Part shown: in pieces, positions 1-6,296 of the stretch
How positions within the stretch are numbered: the first letter of the stretch is position 1
Layout: each line of letters opens with the position of its first letter
Origin: an uncultured Bacteroidota bacterium
GTDB taxonomy: Bacteria; Bacteroidota; Bacteroidia; Chitinophagales; Chitinophagaceae
Length of the DNA: 8,286 nucleotides
Direction of reading: 5' to 3'
Assembly: GCA_938008665.1 (NCBI GenBank)
Contig: CALLKA010000144.1
Span: 1-8,286, forward strand
Program-made: the position numbers and the translations under genes
The notes under the pieces: model-generated
What the model was told of the DNA's origin: nothing
What the model saw: the letters and a program-made list of their open reading frames with translations, nothing else
Database searches by the model: none

Positions 1-420
1 AGTCTCGAATGGATTCACCACATTGCCCAAACGCTTACTCATCTTGTTTCCATTCTTATCCAATACCAAACCATTGCTCATTACTGCTTTGTACGCAACA
101 CTATCAAATAACATTACAGCCAAAGTATGTAATGTATAAAACCAGCCTCTTGTTTGGTCTACACCTTCGCAAATAAAATCTGCTGGGAAAGCTTGTCCTT
201 TATCTACTAGATCTTTATTCTCGAATGGATAATGCCATTGTGCATAAGGCATCGCACCAGAATCAAACCATACATCCACTAAATCTGGCACACGCTTCAT
301 TGGCTTGCCTGAAGGACTTAGTAATTCTATTTGATCCACAAATGGCTTGTGCAAATCCACATCCAATTTACCTTCCACAATTTGTAAATTCACTTCTTTA
401 TTGTATCCCTTTTCTTTCGC
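1..420 (-). other. ileS: IleS-derived segment (isoleucyl-tRNA synthetase, second half of class I catalytic domain)
   Basis: This part of the chimeric frame matches the IleS region after the CP1 editing insertion. DLHKPFVDQIEL (151-162) and DVWFDSGAMPYAQWHYPFE (178-196) are typical of the long IleS form common in Bacteroidota. They are followed by CEGVDQTRGWFYTLH (213-227) and the ATP-binding KMSKR signature (255-259) with the usual LGN after it. In an intact enzyme this signature works with an N-terminal HIGH motif to form isoleucyl-adenylate and charge tRNA-Ile. HIGH, the zinc region and the editing domain would have to lie upstream of residue 131, where oxidoreductase sequence stands instead. 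A cell needs one complete IleS, so a full copy must exist elsewhere if this join is real. The anticodon-binding part would lie beyond the left edge and cannot be seen. Confidence 0.88.
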
Positions 421-807
421 CGCAATAAACGCTGGATTAAATCGTTCCACGTGTCCGACCTGAACAACCACCCCTGCCTCTTGTCCATAGGTTAACAAAG
501 ACTTAGATTCCTCCACGGTTTGACAAACCGGTTTTTCAATAAAAAGGTGCTTTCTTTTTTTTAATGCTTGAACGGCCATGGAAAAGTGAGCGGCAGTTGG
601 ACAAGCCAATAAAATAGCCTCTGACGCTGCGAGCAGATCCTCGTATGAAGCATAGGCTTGTAAAGAAAATTGTTGTGCCACTTCGCTTTGAATCGAAGGA
701 TCCGTATCGAAGAATCCAACCAGTTCAAATTCATCCTTCAACAACAATAAGTTTTGAAGGTGAATTTTTCCTAGATGTCCTGTACCAACAACGCCAATTT
801 TCAACAT
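1..807 (-). CDS. Chimeric open frame: Gfo/Idh/MocA oxidoreductase N-domain joined to IleS catalytic segment (partial, runs off left edge)
   Basis: An ATG at 805-807 opens a frame of 269 codons with no stop before the window edge. Residues 1-128 are the NAD(P)-binding Rossmann domain of a Gfo/Idh/MocA oxidoreductase: dinucleotide loop GVVGTGHLG (5-13), an acidic residue ending the second strand (FFDTD, about 32-36), the family EKP motif (91-93), and GHVERFNPA (118-126), the usual end of this domain. The family's substrate-binding alpha/beta domain should follow, but from about residue 131-149 onward the protein reads as isoleucyl-tRNA synthetase. Both halves are intact and in one frame. The result would have neither the oxidoreductase substrate domain nor, as far as visible, the N-terminal HIGH half of IleS, so neither activity is expected. 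It could be a genomic deletion/fusion (effectively a pseudogene) or an assembly join of two loci. The reading is certain; the biological reality of the join is not. Confidence 0.8.
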   Translation of the reverse strand, partial: MLKIGVVGTGHLGKIHLQNLLLLKDEFELVGFFDTDPSIQSEVAQQFSLQAYASYEDLLAASEAILLACPTAAHFSMAVQALKKRKHLFIEKPVCQTVEESKSLLTYGQEAGVVVQVGHVERFNPAFIAAKEKGYNKEVNLQIVEGKLDVDLHKPFVDQIELLSPSGKPMKRVPDLVDVWFDSGAMPYAQWHYPFENKDLVDKGQAFPADFICEGVDQTRGWFYTLHTLAVMLFDSVAYKAVMSNGLVLDKNGNKMSKRLGNVVNPFET

Positions 808-825
808 AATCGAACCGCACTAATT

Positions 826-860
826 AAAAAAAAGCCATTAATCAAAAGACTAATGGCTTT
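826..860 (-). terminator. Intrinsic terminator after rplT
   Basis: A perfect 10-bp stem (851-860 with 831-840, AAAGCCATTA on the minus strand) closes a 10-nt loop and is followed in the minus direction by eight T residues (833-826, the first three overlapping the stem foot). It lies 20 bp past the rplT stop and should end the rpmI-rplT transcript. It also lies only about 20 bp before the ATG of the chimeric frame. I see no separate promoter in that gap, so expression of that frame would need read-through or an unseen promoter. Confidence 0.88.
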
Positions 861-879
861 AAGCTGACATAGAATAATT

Positions 880-1227
880 TTATTTTTTTACAGAATCCAC
901 AACGGCTTTAAAAGCCTCTGGGTGGTTCATTGCTAAATCTGCAAGTACTTTACGATTTAACTCAATACCACTTTTGTGTACTGCTCCCATAAATTGAGAA
1001 TAACTCATACCGTGAAGGCGTGCACCTGCGTTGATACGTGTAATCCATAATGAACGGAAATTTCTTTTCTTTTGTTTACGACCTGAGTAAGCATAAAGCA
1101 AACCTTTTTCAATAGCATTTTTCGCTACGGTCCAAACATTTTTTCTTCTTCCAAAGTAACCTTTGGCTAGTTTCATCAAGTTTTTTCTTCTTGCTCTTGA
1201 CGCTACCGCGTTTACTGATCTAGGCAT
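880..1227 (-). CDS. rplT: 50S ribosomal protein L20
   Basis: This encodes a 115-residue L20, close to the family's usual 115-120 residues. L20 binds 23S rRNA early in large-subunit assembly, and in several bacteria it also represses its own operon by binding the mRNA leader. The opening MPRSVNAVASRARRKNLMK, the GYFGRRKNVW stretch (23-32), YAYSGRKQKKRNFRSLWI (46-63) and the NAGARLHGMSYSQF region (66-79) are typical of the family. The N-terminal half is very basic and the C-terminal half forms the globular domain. It is the last gene of the thrS-infC-rpmI-rplT series, about 100 bp after rpmI, with a terminator immediately after it. The only start that gives the family N-terminus is the ATG at 1227. 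No strong Shine-Dalgarno sequence is seen; the upstream bases are A-rich. Confidence 0.97.
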   Translation of the reverse strand: MPRSVNAVASRARRKNLMKLAKGYFGRRKNVWTVAKNAIEKGLLYAYSGRKQKKRNFRSLWITRINAGARLHGMSYSQFMGAVHKSGIELNRKVLADLAMNHPEAFKAVVDSVKK

Positions 1228-1328
1228 AGTGTTTTGTTTTTTGACTCGTGGTGTCCTGTTTTAGGAGCTTAGTGACCAACGCATCTGGTGAATAAATAAA
1301 CCTGTTTAATCTAAGACAATTCTGAAAA

Positions 1329-1523
1329 TCAGATTCTCAACATGTCTCGTACTCTACCCTCGTCAGACTCATGAACCAGACCAGCTTTGGTTAGGTTGTG
1401 CTTACGCTTGGTAGATTTCTTCGTAAGGATATGGCTTTTGAAAGCGTGCTTCCTTTTGATTTTGCCGGTACCGGTGAGGGTAAACCGCTTTTTTGCACTG
1501 GATTTGGTTTTTACTTTTGGCAT
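1329..1523 (-). CDS. rpmI: 50S ribosomal protein L35
   Basis: This is a 64-residue, highly basic protein of the usual L35 size. The opening MPKVKTKSSAKKRFTLTGTG, the KRKHAFKSHILTKKSTKRK stretch (24-42) and the C-terminal RDMLR (59-63) are family hallmarks. L35 is a small large-subunit protein whose gene almost always sits beside rplT. Here it lies about 175 bp after infC and about 100 bp before rplT. Unlike the common arrangement with infC, rpmI and rplT tightly packed, an intrinsic terminator, a promoter-like sequence and a foldable leader lie directly upstream, so rpmI-rplT may be transcribed independently of infC. A small perfect hairpin (1529-1541) ends five bases before the ATG. Confidence 0.97.
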   Translation of the reverse strand: MPKVKTKSSAKKRFTLTGTGKIKRKHAFKSHILTKKSTKRKHNLTKAGLVHESDEGRVRDMLRI

Positions 1524-1602
1524 TATATAATCTTATAGATTACTCCCTACTGGCGGTCTTGCACGGGCGAGACACTTTTTGGGCCTTGTGGGAAATGGAT
1601 GG
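1524..1602 (-). promoter_or_regulatory. Structured rpmI-rplT leader, candidate ribosomal-protein autoregulatory site
   Basis: The leader is more G+C-rich than its surroundings and can fold. On the minus strand TCCCAC (1593-1588) can pair with GTAGGGA (1550-1544) with one bulged A, enclosing a smaller GTCT/AGAC stem. A separate hairpin AATCT-ATA-AGATT (1541-1529) lies just before the ATG. The GGGAG at 1547-1543 resembles a Shine-Dalgarno sequence but is about 20 nt from the start codon; forming the small hairpin would bring it near, while the long stem would hide it. L20 is known to repress this operon through mRNA structure in other bacteria. Whether this leader binds L20 is inference only. 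Confidence 0.4.
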
Positions 1603-1633
1603 CGAAGGTACACTAGATTGATGAGATAGCAAA
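1603..1633 (-). promoter_or_regulatory. Putative Bacteroidota-type promoter for rpmI-rplT
   Basis: On the minus strand TTTG (1633-1630) is followed after 19 bases by TACCTTCG (1610-1603). The Bacteroidota housekeeping consensus is TTTG, a spacer of about 19 bases, then TAnnTTTG, so the match has one change in the -7 box. The TTTG is formed by the end of the T-tract of the preceding terminator. Transcription would start near 1599-1595 and give a leader of roughly 75 nt before rpmI. Confidence 0.55.
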
Positions 1634-1665
1634 AAAAAGAGTCACTCAATTTACTTGAATGACTC
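1631..1665 (-). terminator. Intrinsic terminator between infC and rpmI
   Basis: An 11-bp stem (1665-1655 with 1649-1639) closes a 5-nt loop and is followed on the minus strand by eight T residues (1638-1631). One pair is G-U on the minus strand but would be A-C on the plus strand, which points to minus-strand function. It lies 34 bp after the infC stop and should end or reduce thrS-infC transcription before rpmI. Confidence 0.85.
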
Positions 1666-1698
1666 CTTCTATAAATATATTGATTATCAGCTATTTAA

Positions 1699-2280
1699 CT
1701 AGCTTGAAGCCTTCTTTTTACCGCCTGCTTTTGGTTGAAAAATGGCAAACATTCTTTTACCTTCCAGCTTTGGCATACTTTCCAAGGTACCTGCCTCAGC
1801 TAAACGTTCTGCAAATTTCAACAATAACAATTGCCCTCTGTCCTGAAACATGATAGCACGACCTTTAAATTGAACATAGGCTTTTACCTTATTGCCATCC
1901 TGTAAAAACTTCTCGGCGTGTTTAGCTTTAAAATCAAAATCATGGTCATCGGTTCCTGGCGTAAAACGAATCTCTTTAATCTCAGATTGTTTTGAGTTCG
2001 CCTTCATTTCTTTCTCCTTACGCTTTTTCTCGTAAAGAAACTTCTTATAATCAATGACTTTACATACTGGGGGATCAGCAGTTGGAGAAATCTCCACTAG
2101 GTCCAAACCTTGATCAGCAGCTATTTTCAGCGCTTCCTGGGTATTGTATACACCCACTGTGATGTTATCACCAACTAATCTAATTTGGGGAACGCGAATG
2201 CGATCATTAATACGATGCTCTGGTTCTTGTTGTCTTTGAAACCTTGGGTTAAATCTGGGTCCTCTGTTCGGTAATGCCAT
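1699..2280 (-). CDS. infC: Translation initiation factor IF-3
   Basis: This is a 193-residue IF-3. The factor binds the 30S subunit, keeps 50S away and checks the start codon and initiator tRNA. The N-domain (about 23-90) shows NDRIRVPQIRLVGDN and the conserved LDLVEISPTADPPVCKVIDY; a lysine-rich linker helix (KKFLYEKKRKEKEMKAN) leads to the C-domain with KEIRFTPGTDDHDFDFKAKH and GNKVKAYVQFKGR. A basic, Arg/Pro/Gln-rich extension of about 22 residues precedes the N-domain and a Gly/Lys tail ends the protein; such extensions fit Bacteroidota. The start is an ordinary ATG with an in-frame TAA a few codons upstream, so the rare AUU start used for autoregulation in enterobacteria is absent here. 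It follows thrS by 90 bp with no terminator between, suggesting co-transcription, and a strong terminator follows the gene. Confidence 0.97.
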   Translation of the reverse strand: MALPNRGPRFNPRFQRQQEPEHRINDRIRVPQIRLVGDNITVGVYNTQEALKIAADQGLDLVEISPTADPPVCKVIDYKKFLYEKKRKEKEMKANSKQSEIKEIRFTPGTDDHDFDFKAKHAEKFLQDGNKVKAYVQFKGRAIMFQDRGQLLLLKFAERLAEAGTLESMPKLEGKRMFAIFQPKAGGKKKASS

Positions 2281-2370
2281 TAATTATTAAAACGTTTTTT
2301 AAGTCAGTAAAGATAGTCATTGTTCTGATATGACCCTTTATTCTTATTTTATTTAAAAATACAAAATTTT

Positions 2371-4311
2371 TTATTCTGCCGGAGCCAATCTTTGCGCAAT
2401 TTCATCCACCACCTGTGCTAAAAATGCAGATTTGTCCAACATACCCATATCACCTTTCCCTTGTCGGCGCACTGATAGCTTATTTTCAGCCACCTCTTTT
2501 TCTCCGATCACCAACATGTAAGGGACTTTCATAATTTCAGTATCTCTGATTTTTTTGCCAATTTTTTCGTTGCGATCGTCAATTTCCACACGCACACCGG
2601 CTTTTTTGAATTCAGCCAATACGGTTTCTGCATAGGGCATAAACTTATCACTGATTGGTAAAATTTTCACTTGCAATGGCGCCAACCATACGGGGAATTT
2701 ACCAGCATAATGTTCTAATAAAAATCCAATAAAACGCTCGTGTGTTCCCAAAGGAGCACGATGTATAATTAATGGTGTTTCAGGCTCATTGTCCTTATTG
2801 GTAAAATTCAAATTAAAACGTTTGCCTTGTGCAAAATCAACTTGATTAGTTGCCAATGTAAACTCACGCCCAATGATGCTCCATATTTGAACATCAATCT
2901 TTGGTCCATAAAAAGCACCTTCATCTTGTACTTCCACAAATGGTGTTCCTGTTTCAATTAAAACTGCACGAACCATCGCCTCCGTTTCCAACCACAACTC
3001 AGGTTCATTAATATATTTTTGACCTAGTTTTTTTGGATCATGCAAACTTAATCGCATCACATATTTTTCAATGCCAAAAATTTTGAAATACTTTAAATAC
3101 ATTTCATTCACCGCTCTGAACTCCTGTGCAAATTGTTCCTTAGTACAATAAATATGTGCATCATTCATATGCAAACAACGAACGCGCATTAATCCAAACA
3201 ACTCTCCGCTTTGCTCGTATCTATAACAGGTTCCATATTCTGCCAAACGCATTGGCATGTCCTTATAACTCTTTGGTTCAGCATCAAAAATTTTATGATG
3301 ATGCGGACAATTCATTGCTTTTAAATAATACTTGGTACCATCTAATTCCATCGGCGGAAACATGCTGTCCTCATAATAAGGTAAGTGTCCACTTTTTATG
3401 TACATACTTTCCTTAGCAATATGCGGTGTTACCACACGCTTATATCCAGCAGCTTCTTCCGTTTCTTTTGCTAAGCCTTCTAATTCTTCAATAATGATGG
3501 TACCATTGGGCATCCATAATGGAAGACCTGGTCCAACATCATCATCCATGGTATAAATACCTAATTCTTTTCCTAGTTTTCTGTGGTCTCTTTTTTTCGC
3601 TTCTTCTAATAATAATAAATATTCATCCAATTCTTTTTGATTCGGGAAAGTGATACCATATACCCTGGTCAACATTTTATTTTTTTCATCTCCTTTCCAA
3701 AACGCTCCTGCAATGTTGGTGATTTTAATTGCTTTAATCGCACCCGTATTTGGGATATGCGGTCCACGGCATAAATCTGTAAATGCCCCTTGCGTATAAA
3801 AAGTAATTTTACCATCTTCTAATCCAGACAATAAATCTAATTTGTATTCATCCTTTTTTTCTGTGAAATAAGCAATGGCTTCTGCTTTAGACATTTCCTT
3901 TCTGATATATGCATTGGCTTGCTTTGCTAATTCATTCATTTTTTTTTCAAGCAATACCACATCTTCTTCTCTGATCGTTTTATCGCCTAAATCAATGTCA
4001 TAATAAAAACCTTTTTCAAGTGCTGGCCCTACCCAAAATTTTGCCCCTGGAAATTGCATCTCCACCGCCTCTGCTAATAAATGCGCAGAAGAATGCCAAA
4101 ATGTATTTTTACCATCAGCGTCATCCCAGGTTAATAATTTTAAAGCCGCGTCCGTTTCAATAGGTCGCGTGGCATCATAAACCTCGCCATTCACCGAAGC
4201 TGCCAAAACTTTCTTAGCCAAGCCCTCACTAATCGACTTTGCAATGCCTAAAGCAGTAATCCCTTTTTCATAAGGACGAACTGCACCATCTGGAAATTGA
4301 ATCTGAACCAT
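2371..4311 (-). CDS. thrS: Threonyl-tRNA synthetase
   Basis: This is a class II synthetase that charges tRNA-Thr and removes mischarged serine. From the ATG at 4309-4311 it is 646 residues, matching the usual ~640; an ATG 12 codons upstream would add an unconserved leader and would overlap the promoter box, so I reject it. An N-terminal TGS domain begins with QIQFPDG. The editing domain carries H73-xxx-H77 and C181-RGP-H185, all expected pocket residues. The catalytic domain has MNCPHHH with zinc-binding C335, the DAH motif with H386, and HRAPLGTHERF with H517, completing the Cys/His/His zinc set; motif 2 lies in the MRVRCLHMND region. The anticodon-binding domain starts near FPVWLAPLQVKILP and keeps VEIDDRNEKIGKKIR. 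It is the first gene of the translation cluster, divergent from the secreted-protein gene. All key residues are present. Confidence 0.97.
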   Translation of the reverse strand: MVQIQFPDGAVRPYEKGITALGIAKSISEGLAKKVLAASVNGEVYDATRPIETDAALKLLTWDDADGKNTFWHSSAHLLAEAVEMQFPGAKFWVGPALEKGFYYDIDLGDKTIREEDVVLLEKKMNELAKQANAYIRKEMSKAEAIAYFTEKKDEYKLDLLSGLEDGKITFYTQGAFTDLCRGPHIPNTGAIKAIKITNIAGAFWKGDEKNKMLTRVYGITFPNQKELDEYLLLLEEAKKRDHRKLGKELGIYTMDDDVGPGLPLWMPNGTIIIEELEGLAKETEEAAGYKRVVTPHIAKESMYIKSGHLPYYEDSMFPPMELDGTKYYLKAMNCPHHHKIFDAEPKSYKDMPMRLAEYGTCYRYEQSGELFGLMRVRCLHMNDAHIYCTKEQFAQEFRAVNEMYLKYFKIFGIEKYVMRLSLHDPKKLGQKYINEPELWLETEAMVRAVLIETGTPFVEVQDEGAFYGPKIDVQIWSIIGREFTLATNQVDFAQGKRFNLNFTNKDNEPETPLIIHRAPLGTHERFIGFLLEHYAGKFPVWLAPLQVKILPISDKFMPYAETVLAEFKKAGVRVEIDDRNEKIGKKIRDTEIMKVPYMLVIGEKEVAENKLSVRRQGKGDMGMLDKSAFLAQVVDEIAQRLAPAE

Positions 4312-4335
4312 ATTTTTGTATATAATATAAGATGC

Positions 4336-4343
4336 CAAAGGTA
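4336..4343 (-). promoter_or_regulatory. Putative thrS promoter, -7 box
   Basis: The minus strand reads TACCTTTG, an exact match to the Bacteroidota TAnnTTTG box, 24 bp before the chosen thrS ATG. Transcription would start near 4332-4329 with a leader of about 20 nt, too short for a T-box or similar riboswitch. I do not see a good TTTG at the -33 spacing, so the call rests on one box. Confidence 0.45.
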
Positions 4344-4368
4344 ACAAATGCGGTTCATATTTTATACA

Positions 4369-4376
4369 TAGCTTTG
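4369..4376 (+). promoter_or_regulatory. Putative promoter of the secreted-protein gene, -7 box
   Basis: The plus strand reads TAGCTTTG, an exact TAnnTTTG match, ending only four bases before the ATG at 4381. If used, transcription would start at or within a few bases of the start codon, giving a leaderless or nearly leaderless mRNA. No clear TTTG is found at the -33 spacing. Confidence 0.4.
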
Positions 4377-4380
4377 TAAT

Positions 4381-5673
4381 ATGAGAAGCTTATTATTTTT
4401 AATGCTCGCCCTGGTCCAATTTAGCCCCTTGCATGCGCAAGATTTATCGGGTAAATGGAAAGGGTACTTTATCCCAAATAATGATCCAGAATCGCGCATC
4501 TATATTTATGAGGTTGATATTATTGAAAATGAGAACCATGATTTAAATGTGGTTACTTATACCAACTTATCTGGCAATTTTTCAGCGAAAGCGATTGCTA
4601 CTGGTTTTTATTCTGTCAATACAAAACTGGTGAGCATTAACGAAACAAAGTTTGAGGACATCAATATTGTGGGCGATATGCAAGCTTGTTTAATGATGAA
4701 TTTTTTAACCTTTACTAATAATCGTGGTAGGGGAATTTTGCAAGGAACTTATATTTCGAATAATGAAAAAGGCACCCGAGATTGCGGCGGCGGAAAAGTG
4801 TATTTAGAAAAAGAAGGGCTCATAAAAAAAATAGCAAATCCAGTGGTAAAAACTGGCGCAAATAATGCAATTATAAAAAATGCGAAAACCCCTATTCCAT
4901 CAACTTCTGCAAATAAAACAACGACCGCTGTAGTAAGTAAAATTCCAAGTGCAAAAGTTAAATCGAAAGAACAGAGCAGTAATATTACAACCAAGCCAAT
5001 TGTAAATAAGGCTGCCATTAATGCTGGAAATACGAATCCAACAACAACTAATTCAACGAAATCAAAATTGTCTGCACCAACAAGTAATAGTTCGCTTAAT
5101 ACTGCTAAAAAAGAAGGGGCCACTGTTAAAACTGCAACGCCCCTCAATAACACCAATGCATTGGCAAATACCCCTGTGGTAAAAGTTGCTGACCCTATTG
5201 CTATAAATATTTCTACGGCTACTAAAGATTCAGATACAAGAAAACCAAACAATGAAGCTAAATCAGAGTCGCTTACTGGAAATAACAATCCAGGCAATAA
5301 TAATGACGAGACGCTCCCTTGGGTATTATTAGGAAGGGAGAATAAATTAATTAAAAGGGTAACTACCTCTAGTAAAAAAATAAGTCTTGATTTGTATGAT
5401 AATGGGACAATCGATAACGATACCATTATTATATATGACAACAACAAGGTAATTGCGAACTTAAAAAGACTCAGTTATAAGGCAATACATGTTGACCTAG
5501 AATTTAACACTGGGCAACATGACATCATTATTGTGGCCCATAATATGGGATCGATACCTCCCAATACAGCCTTGGTGGTACTTAACGATGCCAATAACAG
5601 ACAAGAATTTTTCATCACCACGACCAACAAAGTGAATGCGAAATTTGAGTTTGTATACAAACCCAGCAATTAA
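4381..5673 (+). CDS. Secreted two-domain protein of unknown function with Lys/Thr/Asn/Ser/Ala-rich linker
   Basis: I do not recognise a named family for the whole 430-residue protein. Residues 1-19 form a Sec signal peptide: R2, a Leu-rich core, and LHA before Q20, so it should be exported. Residues 20-147 look beta-rich, opening with DLSGKWKGYF as in lipocalin-like ligand-binding folds, and contain the domain's two cysteines (C103, C135), a possible disulfide. Residues 148-310 are a low-complexity Lys/Thr/Asn/Ser/Ala linker, probably unstructured. Residues 311-430 are a second beta-rich domain with LDLYDNGTIDNDT (336-348) and MGSIPPNTALVVL, a pattern I recall from uncharacterised Bacteroidota secreted proteins. 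M8 would be a shorter start but drops the charged N-terminus. The gene is divergent from thrS and convergent with the next gene, with 5 bp between stops, so it is probably monocistronic. No catalytic motif is evident; a binding or structural envelope role is a guess. Confidence 0.85.
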   Translation: MRSLLFLMLALVQFSPLHAQDLSGKWKGYFIPNNDPESRIYIYEVDIIENENHDLNVVTYTNLSGNFSAKAIATGFYSVNTKLVSINETKFEDINIVGDMQACLMMNFLTFTNNRGRGILQGTYISNNEKGTRDCGGGKVYLEKEGLIKKIANPVVKTGANNAIIKNAKTPIPSTSANKTTTAVVSKIPSAKVKSKEQSSNITTKPIVNKAAINAGNTNPTTTNSTKSKLSAPTSNSSLNTAKKEGATVKTATPLNNTNALANTPVVKVADPIAINISTATKDSDTRKPNNEAKSESLTGNNNPGNNNDETLPWVLLGRENKLIKRVTTSSKKISLDLYDNGTIDNDTIIIYDNNKVIANLKRLSYKAIHVDLEFNTGQHDIIIVAHNMGSIPPNTALVVLNDANNRQEFFITTTNKVNAKFEFVYKPSN

Positions 5674-5678
5674 AATAA

Positions 5679-6251
5679 TTAATTTTCTTGTAAAATATAA
5701 TTAGCGCTAACTAATTCATTTTCAGAATTATAATAAGGGTTAATTGATTTTTTATTTAAAGAAATCCATAACAACCCATCCTCCTCTAGTTCTGCCTTTT
5801 TACCATTGGTATTAAAAATATAAACAGCTTGTTTATTATAACCAACCTCCCCTAATAAATGTAATAATTGAATACTTGCCATATTCATAGCCAGGTTTAA
5901 CTCCTCCGAATATTGTTCTAGTACTACACCTTGTAATTCATCCTGAAAATTGACTAGTCCATTCTTGAAAAAATTGATCATTGCTGTATCCTTGGTGACA
6001 AATGAATTGGGCAAGGTATCACATCTTACAAGCAACGCCTTTGACCTTGCAAACACCTCTGCAGTATCATTTTTAGCCAATCCCTGAAGAATCCCCTCAT
6101 AATCTTTGATTATTATGGTACACAGATCATCCATTTGAGGATCATTGTTGGACGCAGTAAAAGTCCACAAATCCCTATGTACCCCTTGCTTCTCAGGATT
6201 ACTACAGGCCACTATTAAAATGCTAAAAATGAATATATAAAGTTTACCCAT
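5679..6251 (-). CDS. Small lipoprotein, DUF3347-like helical domain
   Basis: From the ATG at 6249-6251 this is a 190-residue lipoprotein: a K3-containing start, a hydrophobic stretch, and lipobox I13-V14-A15-C16, so C16 should be lipidated after signal peptidase II cleavage. A TTG five codons upstream overlaps the promoter box and is unlikely to be the start. The mature part is mainly helical (about 30-140), followed by a short strand-rich end containing GLLWISLNKKSINPYYNS (159-176). That ending resembles the tail of the DUF3347 family, which often occurs in Bacteroidota metal-efflux settings. However, the Cys/Met residues I associate with that tail are replaced here (AVYIFNTNG), and no efflux genes are nearby. 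No acidic export signal follows C16, so a periplasm-facing location is more likely. Function unknown; the family link is inferred from memory of the motif. Confidence 0.8.
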   Translation of the reverse strand: MGKLYIFIFSILIVACSNPEKQGVHRDLWTFTASNNDPQMDDLCTIIIKDYEGILQGLAKNDTAEVFARSKALLVRCDTLPNSFVTKDTAMINFFKNGLVNFQDELQGVVLEQYSEELNLAMNMASIQLLHLLGEVGYNKQAVYIFNTNGKKAELEEDGLLWISLNKKSINPYYNSENELVSANYILQEN

Positions 6252-6263
6252 AAAATATTTTCC

Positions 6264-6291
6264 CAAATTTATACCAATTTACATACTCCAA
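6264..6291 (-). promoter_or_regulatory. Putative promoter of the lipoprotein gene
   Basis: On the minus strand TTG (6291-6289) is followed after 17 bases by TAAATTTG (6271-6264), an exact TAnnTTTG box. Transcription would begin near 6260-6257, just upstream of the ATG at 6251, which supports that ATG over the TTG at 6266. Confidence 0.5.
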
Positions 6292-6296
6292 CTAGC

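Noticed and set aside
225..428. Plus-strand open frame opposite the IleS segment
   Set aside because: The minus strand clearly encodes IleS residues here; the plus-strand product resembles nothing.
1228..1328. Weak hairpin (TCCT-AAAAC-AGGA) in the rpmI-rplT gap
   Set aside because: Only four inner pairs with an interrupted outer stem and no T-tract, so it is neither a terminator nor a supportable control element on this evidence.
2308..2315. TATCTTTA on the minus strand upstream of infC as a possible promoter box
   Set aside because: It lacks the final G of TAnnTTTG and has no TTTG at the right spacing; read-through from thrS is enough to explain infC expression.
4309..4347. Upstream ATG for thrS giving 12 extra residues
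   Set aside because: The extra residues are unlike ThrRS N-termini, and the start would lie upstream of the TACCTTTG box and outside the expected transcript.
4749..5447. Long minus-strand open frame opposite the secreted-protein linker (232 codons, hydrophobic product)
   Set aside because: It is the antisense shadow of the Lys/Thr/Asn/Ser/Ala linker: such codons read backwards as Val, Leu, Phe and similar. It has no family resemblance and the plus-strand gene has a signal peptide and coherent domains.
5701..5710. Perfect 10-bp palindrome TTAGCGCTAA near the end of the lipoprotein gene
   Set aside because: It lies inside coding sequence, has no loop or T-tract for a terminator, and one such palindrome is expected by chance in a few kilobases of A+T-rich DNA.
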